From: an uncultured Woeseiaceae bacterium
Lineage (GTDB): Bacteria; Pseudomonadota; Gammaproteobacteria; Steroidobacterales; Woeseiaceae
Assembly (NCBI GenBank): GCA_945788625.1
Contig: CALZMQ010000008.1
Location: forward strand, 1 to 64,000
DNA length: 64,000 bases
Direction: 5' to 3'
A program made the position numbers and the translations under genes. This document shows positions 55,525-64,000 of the stretch, piece by piece. Below the pieces are notes generated by a model. The model was not told the origin of the DNA. It saw only the letters and a list, made by a program, of their open reading frames with translations, and ran no database searches. How positions within the stretch are numbered: the first letter of the stretch is position 1; every line of letters begins with the position of its first letter.

Positions 55525-57984
55525 GTGACCTACGACCCCACAAACGAAGAACAAGCGACGGAGCGGCAGCTCTCAGTCGAGACACTGGAACAGATTCAGT
55601 CTGCATTTTCGATTTCCAACCGCAAGATCAGCAAGCTGAGCGAGGGCAAACTCGCGAAACTCTTGCTAAAACTCACGCTCGGCGACCGGCCGCAGCTTCG
55701 CGCCGAGCACCAGGGCCTGTTTGAACAGAGCGAGGAGGGCAAGGTGTCGTCCGGTGGCAAGCTTCGTGCCTTACAGCAACTTTACGAGTCGCGTTCCGCC
55801 GTTACGCGAGAGACAACCGCCGGTGTTCCGTCCGGTGTGCTGAGGGGTCCCGCCAGCCTGTCACCCCCGCCACCGCCTCCCGCCGCGGGCCTCGCACCGA
55901 CGGGTGTCGGCTGGGCATCACTCGGACCGGGGCGTGTGGGCGGGCGTACGCGCACCATCGTTGTCGACCCCAACGATACCGACCGAATCTGGGTCGGCAG
56001 CGTCGGCGGCGGAATATGGCTCAGCACGGACGCTGGCGCGAGCTGGCATCCGGTCGACGACCGCATGGCCAACCTCGCCGTGACCTCCATCGTCATGGAC
56101 CCGAACAATGCCAATGTGCTTTACGCCGCCACAGGCGAAGGCTTTCACAATGCCGACGCGATTCGGGGCGCAGGAATATTCCGGACCATCAACGGCGCAT
56201 CCTGGGACCAGCTGCAGAGCACCGACAACACCGACTTTCAGTGGATTCAACGCCTCGCGATGTCGCCGGATGGAACGACGCTGCTGGCAGCCACCCGCAC
56301 GGGTATCCATCGCAGCATTGACGCCGACCGGGATGTCTGGACCCTGGTCGAGCCGGGCAACGTCGCTGACCTGAGATTTCATCCGACGGACAGCAATCGT
56401 GCCGTGGCGAGCGGTGCCGCCGGAGCGGGCGGGGCCCTGTTCAGCACGGACGGTGGCCAGACCTGGACCGCAGCAAGCGGCATCGGCGGCAACGCACGCG
56501 TCGAGGTGACCTATGCGGCAGCAGATCCGGACATCGTGTACGCGTCGGTCGACACCGATGGCGGCCGGATTTTCCGTTCGACGGACGGCGGCGCCAGTTA
56601 CTCACAGCAAGCGAGCAACAATACGAACGGCTTTCCAGCACAGTTCCTCGGACAACAGGGCTGGTACGACAACACGATTTGGGCGGGCGACCCGGACGTC
56701 AACCTCGTCGTGGTCGGCGGTATCGACCTTTGGCGGAGTACCGACGGGGGCGACACGCTGGCGCGCATGAGCAACTGGACATCGAACCTGTCCGCCCACG
56801 CGGACCACCACGCAATTGTCTCCCATCCCGGATACGACGGGGGTGCCAACAGAATTGTGTTTTTCGGCAACGACGGCGGCATCTATCGCGCGGACGATGT
56901 AAGCACGGTGGGCAATGACCCGGACCAGGAATCCGGCTGGACGAACCTGGTGAACGGTTATGCCGTCACGCAGTTTTACGGAGCGGCCGGAAACGCTACA
57001 ACCGGCACCATCATCGGAGGCGCGCAAGACAACGGCACACTCAGTTTCGATCCGGCAGTCGGCGCGAACGGGTGGACGGAAATACTCGGCGGTGACGGCG
57101 GGTTCTGCCAGGCTGATCCCGCGGACCCGAATTTTTTCTTCCAGGAATACGTCCACCTGGACATTCACCGCAACGACAATGGCGCCGCCAACGACGACCA
57201 GTGGTGGCTCAAGTACATCAGCGGACAGTTCTTCAATACCCTGACCAGGCAATGGGACCGCAAACCGGTGCCTTTCAGCATTCCCGACGCCGGCACGCGC
57301 GACGCGCTCTTTATTGCGCCGTTCGCCATCGACCCGAACGATGGCGAACGTATCCTCGCCGGCGGCGCACAATTGTGGCGTACCAACGATTCGAAGACGG
57401 CGAACACGGATGCAACCGGTCCCAGTTGGGCGTCGATAAAGCCGGATATCAGCATCGGCCAGCGTAACCCGATCAGTGCCGTCTCGATCGCCGACGGTGA
57501 TTCGAACGTGGTCTGGGTGGGCCACCTTGGCGGTAACGTTTTCAACAGTCAGGATGCGACGAACGCGAACCCGACGTGGAATTCGGTCGCCGGAAACGGA
57601 CCGCTGCCTGCCAGGATGTGCACGCGACTGGTGATCGACGCCAGCGATCACAATCGGGTGTACGCGACCTTCGCCGGTTACGATCCGGGCAATATCTGGC
57701 GCAGCGACGACGCCGGCGCCAACTGGCAGGATCTCAGTGGGGGATTGCCCCACGCGCCGGCCCGCAGCATTGCGATACACCCGCGTCGGCCGACCTTCCT
57801 CTACCTTGGCACCGAACTCGGCATCTTCACCAGTGAGGATCAGGGAGCCACGTGGTCGCCAACCAACGAAGGACCGACCAATTGTGCTGTGAGCGACCTG
57901 ATCTGGATGGGTGAGACACTGGTGTGCGCCACGCACGGGCGCGGCATGTTCTCCATTGACTTGTCGGGCGTACCGAATCCCTGA
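55525..57984 (+). CDS. BNR/Asp-box beta-propeller protein (sialidase/VPS10-like repeats)
   Basis: An 819-residue protein beginning with GTG after a GAAGGAGA site. Residues 1-115 are helical and charged (LSVETLEQIQSAFSISNRKI...), followed by a Pro-rich linker and a large propeller. Repeated Asp-boxes are seen: STDAGASW (167-174), STDGGQTW, STDGGASY, SDDAGANW, SEDQGATW. No signal peptide is visible, which is unusual for this family. Catalytic sialidase residues were not identified, so it is probably a binding or scaffold propeller or an unconventionally exported one. Confidence 0.8.
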   Translation: MTYDPTNEEQATERQLSVETLEQIQSAFSISNRKISKLSEGKLAKLLLKLTLGDRPQLRAEHQGLFEQSEEGKVSSGGKLRALQQLYESRSAVTRETTAGVPSGVLRGPASLSPPPPPPAAGLAPTGVGWASLGPGRVGGRTRTIVVDPNDTDRIWVGSVGGGIWLSTDAGASWHPVDDRMANLAVTSIVMDPNNANVLYAATGEGFHNADAIRGAGIFRTINGASWDQLQSTDNTDFQWIQRLAMSPDGTTLLAATRTGIHRSIDADRDVWTLVEPGNVADLRFHPTDSNRAVASGAAGAGGALFSTDGGQTWTAASGIGGNARVEVTYAAADPDIVYASVDTDGGRIFRSTDGGASYSQQASNNTNGFPAQFLGQQGWYDNTIWAGDPDVNLVVVGGIDLWRSTDGGDTLARMSNWTSNLSAHADHHAIVSHPGYDGGANRIVFFGNDGGIYRADDVSTVGNDPDQESGWTNLVNGYAVTQFYGAAGNATTGTIIGGAQDNGTLSFDPAVGANGWTEILGGDGGFCQADPADPNFFFQEYVHLDIHRNDNGAANDDQWWLKYISGQFFNTLTRQWDRKPVPFSIPDAGTRDALFIAPFAIDPNDGERILAGGAQLWRTNDSKTANTDATGPSWASIKPDISIGQRNPISAVSIADGDSNVVWVGHLGGNVFNSQDATNANPTWNSVAGNGPLPARMCTRLVIDASDHNRVYATFAGYDPGNIWRSDDAGANWQDLSGGLPHAPARSIAIHPRRPTFLYLGTELGIFTSEDQGATWSPTNEGPTNCAVSDLIWMGETLVCATHGRGMFSIDLSGVPNP

Positions 57985-57992
57985 CAGCGCGG

Positions 57993-59018
57993 TCAACGCA
58001 TTCGCGGTGGCGGCGGCGTGATTTTCCGTGGCGCGGGTGCGCCGAGTTGCAGGTCCCAGACGACCTTGCCGGTAACGAGGTCGACTGCGCGCATGTCGTA
58101 GCCGGTTCCCGTTGGCGAAGTCGTCGGAGCCACGTAGTAAGCACGCTCGTCAAGAACGGCCGGGAATTCGCTGCCGGGTTGGTAATCGATAATACCCACC
58201 TCTGTGTGATCGATGGCGTCCCAGATGTGCCATGGCTCACCCGGCGGTACAGTCAGGCGAACGAACACATGACGACCGTCAGGCGTTACGGTCGGTTCGA
58301 CGGCGTCGCTTTCCGCGATGACGCTCGACCGTGCAGTTGACTCGTCATCCTCTGCAAAGGTCCTCAGCAGCAATGCGGCTTGAGGGCCCGAGCGATCGAG
58401 TTCGAGGGTGGCGAGCGATTCGCCGACCCGCCAGGCGCTCTTGTGCCAGTCGCCACCGAGCCGATACGGCCACGAGGTACGTGGAGCCGGTGCTTCGGCC
58501 GCGCCGGATTGCGCCGTCCTGACATGACCGGCGGTCAGGTCACATTCGAACGTGCCTGTTGTCCTGCGTGCGGCCTCGTCCTCGACAAATGTCGGTGGTG
58601 GCGCACCGCCCGCATAAGACGACTGTGCCTCCCATTCCACCAGCAATCGATCGTCGAGTATGCTCGGCCGCAGACCGAACTGGCCGGATGCGGCCGAAAC
58701 GTCAATGCCGGGCGGGAGAGTGACGTTGCAGCGCCCGACTTCGTGGCCGTCGGTTTCGTCGAGAACCAGCATCGTCAGAACGCCGGGCGATGCCTCACGC
58801 ATGATAACGACCTGGCCGTTCGCGGCCGCGATCGGCTGACCGTCAATTTCGACTGACCAGGTGCGCTTTCCCGTCTCGACGTCGATCGCCTGAACCGTGT
58901 TGTCAAGGCCCGCGAAGAACGCCCTCCGGCCGTCGGGCGTCGCAACGCCCCTCGGCATCGGTGGTGGCGAAACGGCATCCGGGAAGTCGCTTTTGCCCGG
59001 GGTTTCGTCCGCGCTCAA
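57993..59018 (-). CDS. Beta-propeller-like (PQQ/WD-type) protein, unknown function
   Basis: A 341-residue protein when started at TTG 59018, which has an excellent GGAG site 7 bases upstream and avoids overlap with the next gene; ATG codons at 59066 and 59186 are in frame but poorly placed. Repeated blades such as FFAGLDNTVQAIDVETGKRTW and YDMRAVDLVTGKVVWDLQLG resemble PQQ-type propellers. No signal peptide is visible. It is co-oriented 13 bases after the aspartic-protease-like gene and convergent with the BNR gene. Confidence 0.65.
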   Translation of the reverse strand: MSADETPGKSDFPDAVSPPPMPRGVATPDGRRAFFAGLDNTVQAIDVETGKRTWSVEIDGQPIAAANGQVVIMREASPGVLTMLVLDETDGHEVGRCNVTLPPGIDVSAASGQFGLRPSILDDRLLVEWEAQSSYAGGAPPPTFVEDEAARRTTGTFECDLTAGHVRTAQSGAAEAPAPRTSWPYRLGGDWHKSAWRVGESLATLELDRSGPQAALLLRTFAEDDESTARSSVIAESDAVEPTVTPDGRHVFVRLTVPPGEPWHIWDAIDHTEVGIIDYQPGSEFPAVLDERAYYVAPTTSPTGTGYDMRAVDLVTGKVVWDLQLGAPAPRKITPPPPRMR

Positions 59019-59031
59019 CGTCTTCTCCGCG

Positions 59032-61422
59032 TTACGGTAAAATTCCGACGGTCCTGTGAGGCCCATCCCAGAGAATTTCGGCCTGGTCGAACAGATTCGA
59101 GCCGATGACGGCGTCGACCTTCCTCGCTGGCGCGGTCGGGTTGGCCGGGTCCGGATAATGTGTCGATATGATGGTTCCTCCGACATCGACGCAAACCTCG
59201 GGGTTGTTGACCCGGTAGGTTGCGAGTTGGTTACTGGAATTCATGCCGACGATCGTGATCGAGTCGAGTGACACGAAGTTCGCCGTGTTGTTCGACGAAC
59301 AGCCGGCCGCCGCATTCGGGCTTGCCGGGTTCGCGCCCAGAGCCGTCGCCATCGCCTGGCTTATTACGGTAAACGAGGTGCCCGTGTCAAACAGGAAACG
59401 CTTTGGATTCGTGAGTGTCTGCTCATCGTAGTAATTCGCAGTGCCTTTCGTAAACGTCACATTCTGCAGGAAATGCCGCTGGTCCGTCGCGCCATTGGGG
59501 TTCGCGGCGGCCGATCCGAAACCCTCGACGAACAAGGTCAGCGTCGGCGTCGGGATACCCGAGGCGCCCGGCATGAAGAACTCGATGTCCGGTGCGGTGA
59601 TCGTGTAGTGATTCGGAGCAAACGTCCACGGTCCCTTCGTGATCTGGGTCGTGTAGTCGATGCGGGCGACAACTTTGTTCGCAACCGGTGCACCGACGAG
59701 GTTGTAGTCCACCAGTACGAAATTCCCCGTCGGCTGGCCGGTCGTCGAATCGACATGGACTTCCTCTTCCTGAATGGTCAGGTTTCGTGGTGCGACCCGC
59801 AGCACGCCGGAATTCGCCTGCGCACCGCCCGAACTGCCGGGCAGGGCGAACGGTGCGCCGGGGTTGTTACCCGCAGACAACGTGCTGTAACCGTCGATTC
59901 GCACGTCGACGTCCCACAGGGTGCTCGCCGTCAATGGCATGCCATGCTGGGTGGCCGTCGCGCTGTTGATGACGACCAGGTTCGAGCCGGTATCGAACAG
60001 CGAAAACAGGTACAAACACGGGAAATTGCAATTCGCTCCGCCGACCGGATAAACGTCTTCTGGTGTGCTCGACGTGTTTACCAGGAAGCTGACATGTTTC
60101 GGCAGCGGGCCGAAACGACGGTTCGCTCCGGCATTCACGACTCCCGAGGCAACGGTGTTGGACAGGTTGAAGACAGTGCCGCAAGCCGCGTAGTCGTAAC
60201 CCGGCGCGCCTGTGTTGCCCCACGAATTGCCGGTGGCAACCACCCAGGTGCCGATTGGAACTCCGGCCTGTATCGCCCTCAGGACCACCCACTCGTTAGC
60301 CGGCAGATTGTAGATGGCATGCAAATCGGGGATTGCCTGCGTCGTATCCGGCTGGACGGTGTGCGTAACCTGTTTGAAACCGCCGCTGCTCGTGGGGGCC
60401 GTCGTTACCAGCCTGAAGGTACCGCCGAGACCGCTACCGTTGAAGGCCAGGCACGCGGGGTTGGTCTTGACGACGTCGGCATTGAATTCCGAGAAATGCT
60501 CTACCTCGCCGACGTAGGCTTGCTGTTCCTCGTCGAGCTTCGCCACGCCAATCTTCGTCCATTCGCCGGACTTCGATTCATAGCGCAGCAGCGGTATCGA
60601 TTCGGGAACTTTCGATCCGATATCGATCTGGGTACGGTCAACCGGGATCAGGATTTCCGCGCGGGTGCCTTTTTGCAGTTGCAGGACATCGTCTCCCGCA
60701 CGTATTTCGATGGTTCCGGCGCCAAAGCTCTCCATGTAAACGGGGCCGTCTGCCGTGGGCGTCACCGTGTAGTCGCCGGGCATGCCATCGGGCGAGTACA
60801 GGTCGACTGTCGAAAGTTCCACGTCGACCTGGCCTCGAGCAGCCTGACCGGAGGCGGTCACCAGGCCGTTGGCCGGAATGGTCACCTGGAACCCCGTGTT
60901 ACAGGACGCGGTAGCGGACATGAAATCCAGCGCCCTTTGTGCGGTAGGGGGCAGCGTGCCCGTCAGTGCATTGCCGCTGGCGTCGAAAGCCTGTGGATAC
61001 CTGGCGGTCGGGTGTGAGGCCCAGTCCACCGACGATGCCGCGGATCCGATGCAGTTGGTGCGATTATCGCGTGCCACGATGATAGATCCTGCGTCGAAGC
61101 TCAGGGAAGTCGTTTCGACGGCGGTCAGGGTCACGTCTTCGCTGCCCTTGCCGAAGACCTTGGAAATCGGTGCGAAGCCCGGTCGCCGAGCTTCGAGCAC
61201 CCAGCGGTTGCGGCTTGCCCACGATCCCTTGATCGTGAATCGACCCTCCTCGTCGGTGACTGTGCTGTCGCCGCCGACGCTGACGACGGCTTGCGGTACC
61301 GGTTGTCCGGACGCGTCGCGCAATACACCCGAGAAAGACGCTTCACTGCCGTCCTGGCGCAACAACCACCAGAGCAAAATGAAGAACAGGACCATTAACA
61401 AGAAGATTATTATTTTTTTCAC
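59032..61422 (-). CDS. Membrane-anchored protein with carboxypeptidase-regulatory domain and two aspartic-protease motifs
   Basis: A 796-residue protein. An N-terminal membrane anchor (4-21) is followed by a carboxypeptidase-regulatory-like fold (about 29-100; SGVLRDASGQPVPQAVVSVG). A middle region (about 195-315) recalls FAM171/CILP-like extracellular modules, ending in VEHFSEFNADV. The C-terminal half has two pepsin/retropepsin-type motifs, FDTGSNLVVIN (DTGS 477-480) and FDTGTSFTVIS (DTGT 679-682), then DAVIGSNLF (770-778). Two DTG motifs about 200 residues apart suggest a bilobal, pepsin-like protease facing the periplasm or surface, a rare bacterial architecture. Activity is not shown. 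Confidence 0.7.
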   Translation of the reverse strand: MKKIIIFLLMVLFFILLWWLLRQDGSEASFSGVLRDASGQPVPQAVVSVGGDSTVTDEEGRFTIKGSWASRNRWVLEARRPGFAPISKVFGKGSEDVTLTAVETTSLSFDAGSIIVARDNRTNCIGSAASSVDWASHPTARYPQAFDASGNALTGTLPPTAQRALDFMSATASCNTGFQVTIPANGLVTASGQAARGQVDVELSTVDLYSPDGMPGDYTVTPTADGPVYMESFGAGTIEIRAGDDVLQLQKGTRAEILIPVDRTQIDIGSKVPESIPLLRYESKSGEWTKIGVAKLDEEQQAYVGEVEHFSEFNADVVKTNPACLAFNGSGLGGTFRLVTTAPTSSGGFKQVTHTVQPDTTQAIPDLHAIYNLPANEWVVLRAIQAGVPIGTWVVATGNSWGNTGAPGYDYAACGTVFNLSNTVASGVVNAGANRRFGPLPKHVSFLVNTSSTPEDVYPVGGANCNFPCLYLFSLFDTGSNLVVINSATATQHGMPLTASTLWDVDVRIDGYSTLSAGNNPGAPFALPGSSGGAQANSGVLRVAPRNLTIQEEEVHVDSTTGQPTGNFVLVDYNLVGAPVANKVVARIDYTTQITKGPWTFAPNHYTITAPDIEFFMPGASGIPTPTLTLFVEGFGSAAANPNGATDQRHFLQNVTFTKGTANYYDEQTLTNPKRFLFDTGTSFTVISQAMATALGANPASPNAAAGCSSNNTANFVSLDSITIVGMNSSNQLATYRVNNPEVCVDVGGTIISTHYPDPANPTAPARKVDAVIGSNLFDQAEILWDGPHRTVGILP

Positions 61423-61534
61423 GGCACGCTCCCGCGCGATGACTCACGATTATTATAGTCGGCATCAGCGGTCGATGCTTTCGTGCAACAAGGCAGTCAC
61501 ACAGGCAATAGCGTCGGAATGCGGTTTTGTCGAT

Positions 61535-62482
61535 TTAGCCAGCCCTGGTATTCGAGAGATCGATACGTTCCTGTTGCAGCTTGGGTCTTTCTTCGGAGAC
61601 CGTATCGATCGGCCGACGCGCGTTGAGAACGAACACGTTGCCGGTCAGCACGAGCAAGGTCCCGACGATAATCGTCGCATCGATCGAGAGTCCTTCGAAC
61701 AACGTCGACAACACCAGCGCGACAACCGGGAACAGCACCATTGCGTAGCCTGCTTTGTGCGCACCGATTCGGCCGAGCAAGGTCAGGTAGGCGCCGAAGG
61801 CAACGATCGATCCGAACACAGTCAGGTACGCCAGCGAGCCGACATACGCGATGTTCCACTCGAAATCGAACTCGTATCCATTGGCAATGGCAATTGCAGC
61901 CGTAAACAATGCGCCATAAAGCATGCCCCATGCGTTTGACTGAATGACCGGCAGGCTTGCTCTTTGCGATGCCTGCGAGACCATGTTGCCGAACGAGGCG
62001 ACGAGTGCGCTCAGGACGGCAAGGAACGAGCCGAAAAATACGCCGTCCGTGAACGACAGCTGGTCAATTTGCGGCGCAAACAGCGTGACGATACCGGTCA
62101 CGCCGAGCAGTGCGCCGAACAGCACGCGCCGGTCCGCCCTGACGGCGAAGAACAGGCGGGCATTGATGATGTTCATCCACACCATGGTCGAGAACGCTAT
62201 CGCAGTCAGCGCCGAACTGATGTACAGCTGCGCGCGGTAGGCGATTATGTAGTTGATGCCGAACAACAACAGCCCAAGCAAGACGAACCACAGGTGATCG
62301 CGAAGCGCGAATCGTAGACTTAGCCCGCGCAGTCGAGACCAGGCGAACAACAGTAGCGCTGCGCCGCCGTAGCGATAAACCAGCGAAATCTCGGGTGCCA
62401 CGGTACCGAGCTGAAACTCGATGGCGAACCAGGTCGAGCCCCAGATCAATACTGTGAGGCTATACAACGCGGTGTTGCTCAT
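61535..62482 (-). CDS. EamA (drug/metabolite) family transporter
   Basis: A 315-residue inner-membrane exporter with ten predicted helices in two EamA repeats, starting ALYSLTVLIWGSTWFAIEFQLG and ending LTGNVFVLNARRP. ATG 62482 is favoured: the preceding small ORF stops in the overlapping ATGA, so translation is coupled. The open frame upstream of 62482 has no transporter similarity. The substrate is unknown; amino acids or their derivatives are typical. It is divergent from a MocR-type regulator, which probably controls it. Confidence 0.85.
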   Translation of the reverse strand: MSNTALYSLTVLIWGSTWFAIEFQLGTVAPEISLVYRYGGAALLLFAWSRLRGLSLRFALRDHLWFVLLGLLLFGINYIIAYRAQLYISSALTAIAFSTMVWMNIINARLFFAVRADRRVLFGALLGVTGIVTLFAPQIDQLSFTDGVFFGSFLAVLSALVASFGNMVSQASQRASLPVIQSNAWGMLYGALFTAAIAIANGYEFDFEWNIAYVGSLAYLTVFGSIVAFGAYLTLLGRIGAHKAGYAMVLFPVVALVLSTLFEGLSIDATIIVGTLLVLTGNVFVLNARRPIDTVSEERPKLQQERIDLSNTRAG

Positions 62483-62700
62483 CGGCAATGATCCTGGTCC
62501 AGATCGTTCATTGCGTCCTCGATCATTCGAGTACTCAGGTTGCGTAAGCGATGCAGTCGCAATACCGGCGACACGAGTTGCTGCAGCAGGAATCGCCACA
62601 GCGGGGGATGTCGGACGGGGAGGTTGAAGCGCGCCGTGCGGCTCTCGCGCATACGAGTGCGATTGGTGCAATTGGTCGCCTGTCGAAGCTGCGTGTTCAT
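62479..62700 (-). CDS. Small basic protein coupled to the EamA transporter
   Basis: A 73-residue ORF with a strong GGGGAGG ribosome site 8 bases before its ATG (62700). Its TGA overlaps the transporter ATG as ATGA. The product is Arg-rich with a central hydrophobic helix (LWRFLLQQLVSPVLRL) and an acidic end. A faint resemblance to DUF1127-type small proteins was noted but not trusted. It may be a leader peptide for translational coupling or a small regulator. Confidence 0.55.
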   Translation of the reverse strand: MNTQLRQATNCTNRTRMRESRTARFNLPVRHPPLWRFLLQQLVSPVLRLHRLRNLSTRMIEDAMNDLDQDHCR

Positions 62701-62726
62701 GGTCCGTACCTCCCCGTGGTTTGCAT

Positions 62727-62762
62727 CTGTACTTGACTGTACGGTTTTCTTGTGTGTATAAC
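62727..62762 (+). promoter_or_regulatory. Regulator promoter with CTGTAC direct repeats
   Basis: TTGACT (62733-62738), an 18-base spacer and TATAAC (62757-62762) form a sigma-70-type promoter for the MocR gene. The -35 is flanked by direct repeats CTGTAC (62727-62732 and 62737-62742). GTATAACAG is a related inverted half. MocR/GntR proteins commonly bind direct repeats at such divergent promoters, so this is a likely autoregulatory operator. Confidence 0.6.
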
Positions 62763-62797
62763 AGATACAATATTTCGAAAATAAGACCTAAACAGTT

Positions 62798-64000
62798 ATG
62801 CTCGGCATCGACAAGCAATGCGACACATTCCTGTATCGCCAGGTCATTGATCTCATTACGGAAAACATCACTGCGGGCACGCTGCTGCCGGGCGACCGGC
62901 TGCCGTCGTTACGCAAGATGAGCAAGACCGCCGGCGTCAGTATTCCGACTGTCCGCCAGGCTTATATCGAACTCGAACGGCAGCGGCGGGTTGAGTCGCG
63001 ACCGCAATCGGGCTTTTACGTTCGCCACCGCGCAGCGAACGACATTGTCCTCCCGACGCGGACGGCGACAGCGGCGCCGGCACCTTTGCGCTGCCGCCCC
63101 TTGATGGAGCGCGTCTATGACGGCGTCAACCGACCGGACCTGGTGCCGCTGGGAATCGCAAATCCCTGCATGGCGAGACCGGCGGCGAAAACGCTGCACC
63201 GCACTATGAAGAGAATCATGGCGCGAGCCGAGGAACGCAGCCTCGGTTATGCGTCGACCCTCGGCGAGCCGTCGTTGCGGCGCCAGATCGCGTATCACTA
63301 CCTGGACACGGTTGGAGCACCGGTGGAGCCCGGACAGATCTGTATCACGAACGGCGGGCAGGAGGCATTGCTGCTGGCGACGATGGCGGTTGCTTCGCCC
63401 GGCGACGTCATCGCGGTCGAGACGCCGACCTACCACGGCATGCTGGAGCTCATCGATAGCCTCGGAATGCTGGCGGTCGAAGTGGAAACCTGTCCGGAGG
63501 AGGGCGTCACGCTGTCCGAGTTGCAACGAACGCTCGAAGACCACCCCGTGAAGGCCTGCATGTTTTCGACGACGCTGGGCAACCCGCTCGGTGTGACAAT
63601 GCCGGACGAGCATCGTCGCGAGCTGGTCGAACTGCTGCAAAAGCACGACGTGGCTCTGATCGAAGATGACGTTTACGGTGACTTGCGTTTTGACGCTATC
63701 CGTCCCGTGCCGGCGCAATTCCTGGGCAGCAAGGCGCGGGTACTTACCTGTGGTTCGTTCTCCAAGACGGCCGCCCCGGGATATCGTATCGGCTGGGTCG
63801 TTTCGGACCACCATATCGATGACATCGCGCGGCTCAAGCGCGCCATTTCCTGTTCGTCCGGGTTCCTGCAACAGCTGACGCTCGCCGACTTCCTGGCCTC
63901 GGGTGACTACAGCCGCCACCTGAAGTCGCTCAGGCCCGTCTTGCGCCGCAATGCGGAGCGGATGAGCGCATTGGTCGCCGAGCACTTCCCCGCAGAGACG
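62798..64000 (+). CDS. MocR/PdxR-type GntR regulator with aminotransferase domain (3' end outside window)
   Basis: The frame is open from ATG 62798 to the window end (401 codons). A winged-helix GntR domain (about 10-78; GDRLPSLRKMSKTAGVSIP and TVRQAYIELE) is followed by a fold-type I aminotransferase-like domain with ITNGGQEALLLATMAVASPG, TTLGNPLGV, EDDVYGDLRF and the PLP lysine in GSFSKTAAPGYRIGW. It should sense PLP or amino compounds and regulate the divergent EamA gene. Only the last part of the aminotransferase domain is missing. Confidence 0.9.
   Translation, partial: MLGIDKQCDTFLYRQVIDLITENITAGTLLPGDRLPSLRKMSKTAGVSIPTVRQAYIELERQRRVESRPQSGFYVRHRAANDIVLPTRTATAAPAPLRCRPLMERVYDGVNRPDLVPLGIANPCMARPAAKTLHRTMKRIMARAEERSLGYASTLGEPSLRRQIAYHYLDTVGAPVEPGQICITNGGQEALLLATMAVASPGDVIAVETPTYHGMLELIDSLGMLAVEVETCPEEGVTLSELQRTLEDHPVKACMFSTTLGNPLGVTMPDEHRRELVELLQKHDVALIEDDVYGDLRFDAIRPVPAQFLGSKARVLTCGSFSKTAAPGYRIGWVVSDHHIDDIARLKRAISCSSGFLQQLTLADFLASGDYSRHLKSLRPVLRRNAERMSALVAEHFPAET

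Noticed and set aside
59473..61017. Plus-strand ORF of 514 codons opposite the aspartic-protease-like gene
   Set aside because: The minus-strand frame has a membrane anchor, DTG motifs and coherent repeats. The plus frame is Arg-rich and featureless.

Overview
This 64-kb window is a high-GC bacterial chromosome segment, most probably from a gammaproteobacterium. The evidence is the end of a dcw cluster (ddl-ftsQ-ftsA-ftsZ-lpxC) followed by dciA, an M23 peptidase, secA and mutT. A pilS-pilR-pilA-pilB-pilC-pilD-coaE-zapD block, a recA-recX-alaS-csrA-tRNA-Ser-tRNA-Arg block and a lipoprotein with a GlyGly-CTERM-like tail agree. Coding density is high and most genes are housekeeping. The genus cannot be read from the sequence.

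Layout. 1-4.7 kb: cell division and lipid A start (ddl partial, ftsQ, ftsA, ftsZ, lpxC). 4.8-9.8 kb: dciA (reverse), a cyclic-di-GMP-I riboswitch leading into an M23/LytM peptidase, secA, mutT. 9.9-19.9 kb, all reverse: zapD, coaE, pilD, pilC, pilB, two type IV pilins, pilR, pilS. The pilR-pilA gap holds a sigma-54 promoter and upstream TGTC/GACA boxes. A CRP/Vfr-like site precedes the second pilin. 20.1-26.3 kb: sucCD, nadE, bamD (reverse), rluD, pgeF. 26.4-34.6 kb: clpB with a heat-shock-type promoter, an FmdB-type zinc ribbon, a frameshifted DUF502 gene, aspS, an OafA-SGNH acyltransferase and an alpha/beta hydrolase. 34.7-41.5 kb: rhombotarget-type lipoprotein, DUF885 lipoprotein, mutS, a glycosyltransferase, pncC, thpR. 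41.6-46.7 kb: recA with a LexA box, recX, alaS, csrA and two tRNAs.

From about 46.8 kb the character becomes accessory. A lower-GC two-gene unit follows tRNA-Arg. It encodes a lipocalin/CrtC-like protein and a 651-residue membrane protein joining ICMT-like, PAP2-like and Lgt-like domains. Next come a class III aminotransferase, a secreted M20 amidohydrolase, an outer-membrane beta-barrel, a receiver-transmembrane-periplasmic protein, a small membrane protein, a BNR beta-propeller, a second propeller-like protein and a membrane-anchored protein with two aspartic-protease motifs. The window ends with an EamA transporter, translationally coupled to a 73-residue ORF, divergent from a MocR/GntR regulator cut by the window end.

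Most notable: the c-di-GMP riboswitch on a cell-wall hydrolase; the tri-domain lipid-enzyme fusion beside tRNA-Arg; the bilobal aspartic-protease-like protein; the receiver-TM-periplasmic architecture; the DUF502 deletion/frameshift; and the CRP-type site on the second pilin. No CRISPR array, rRNA, insertion sequence or prophage was seen.
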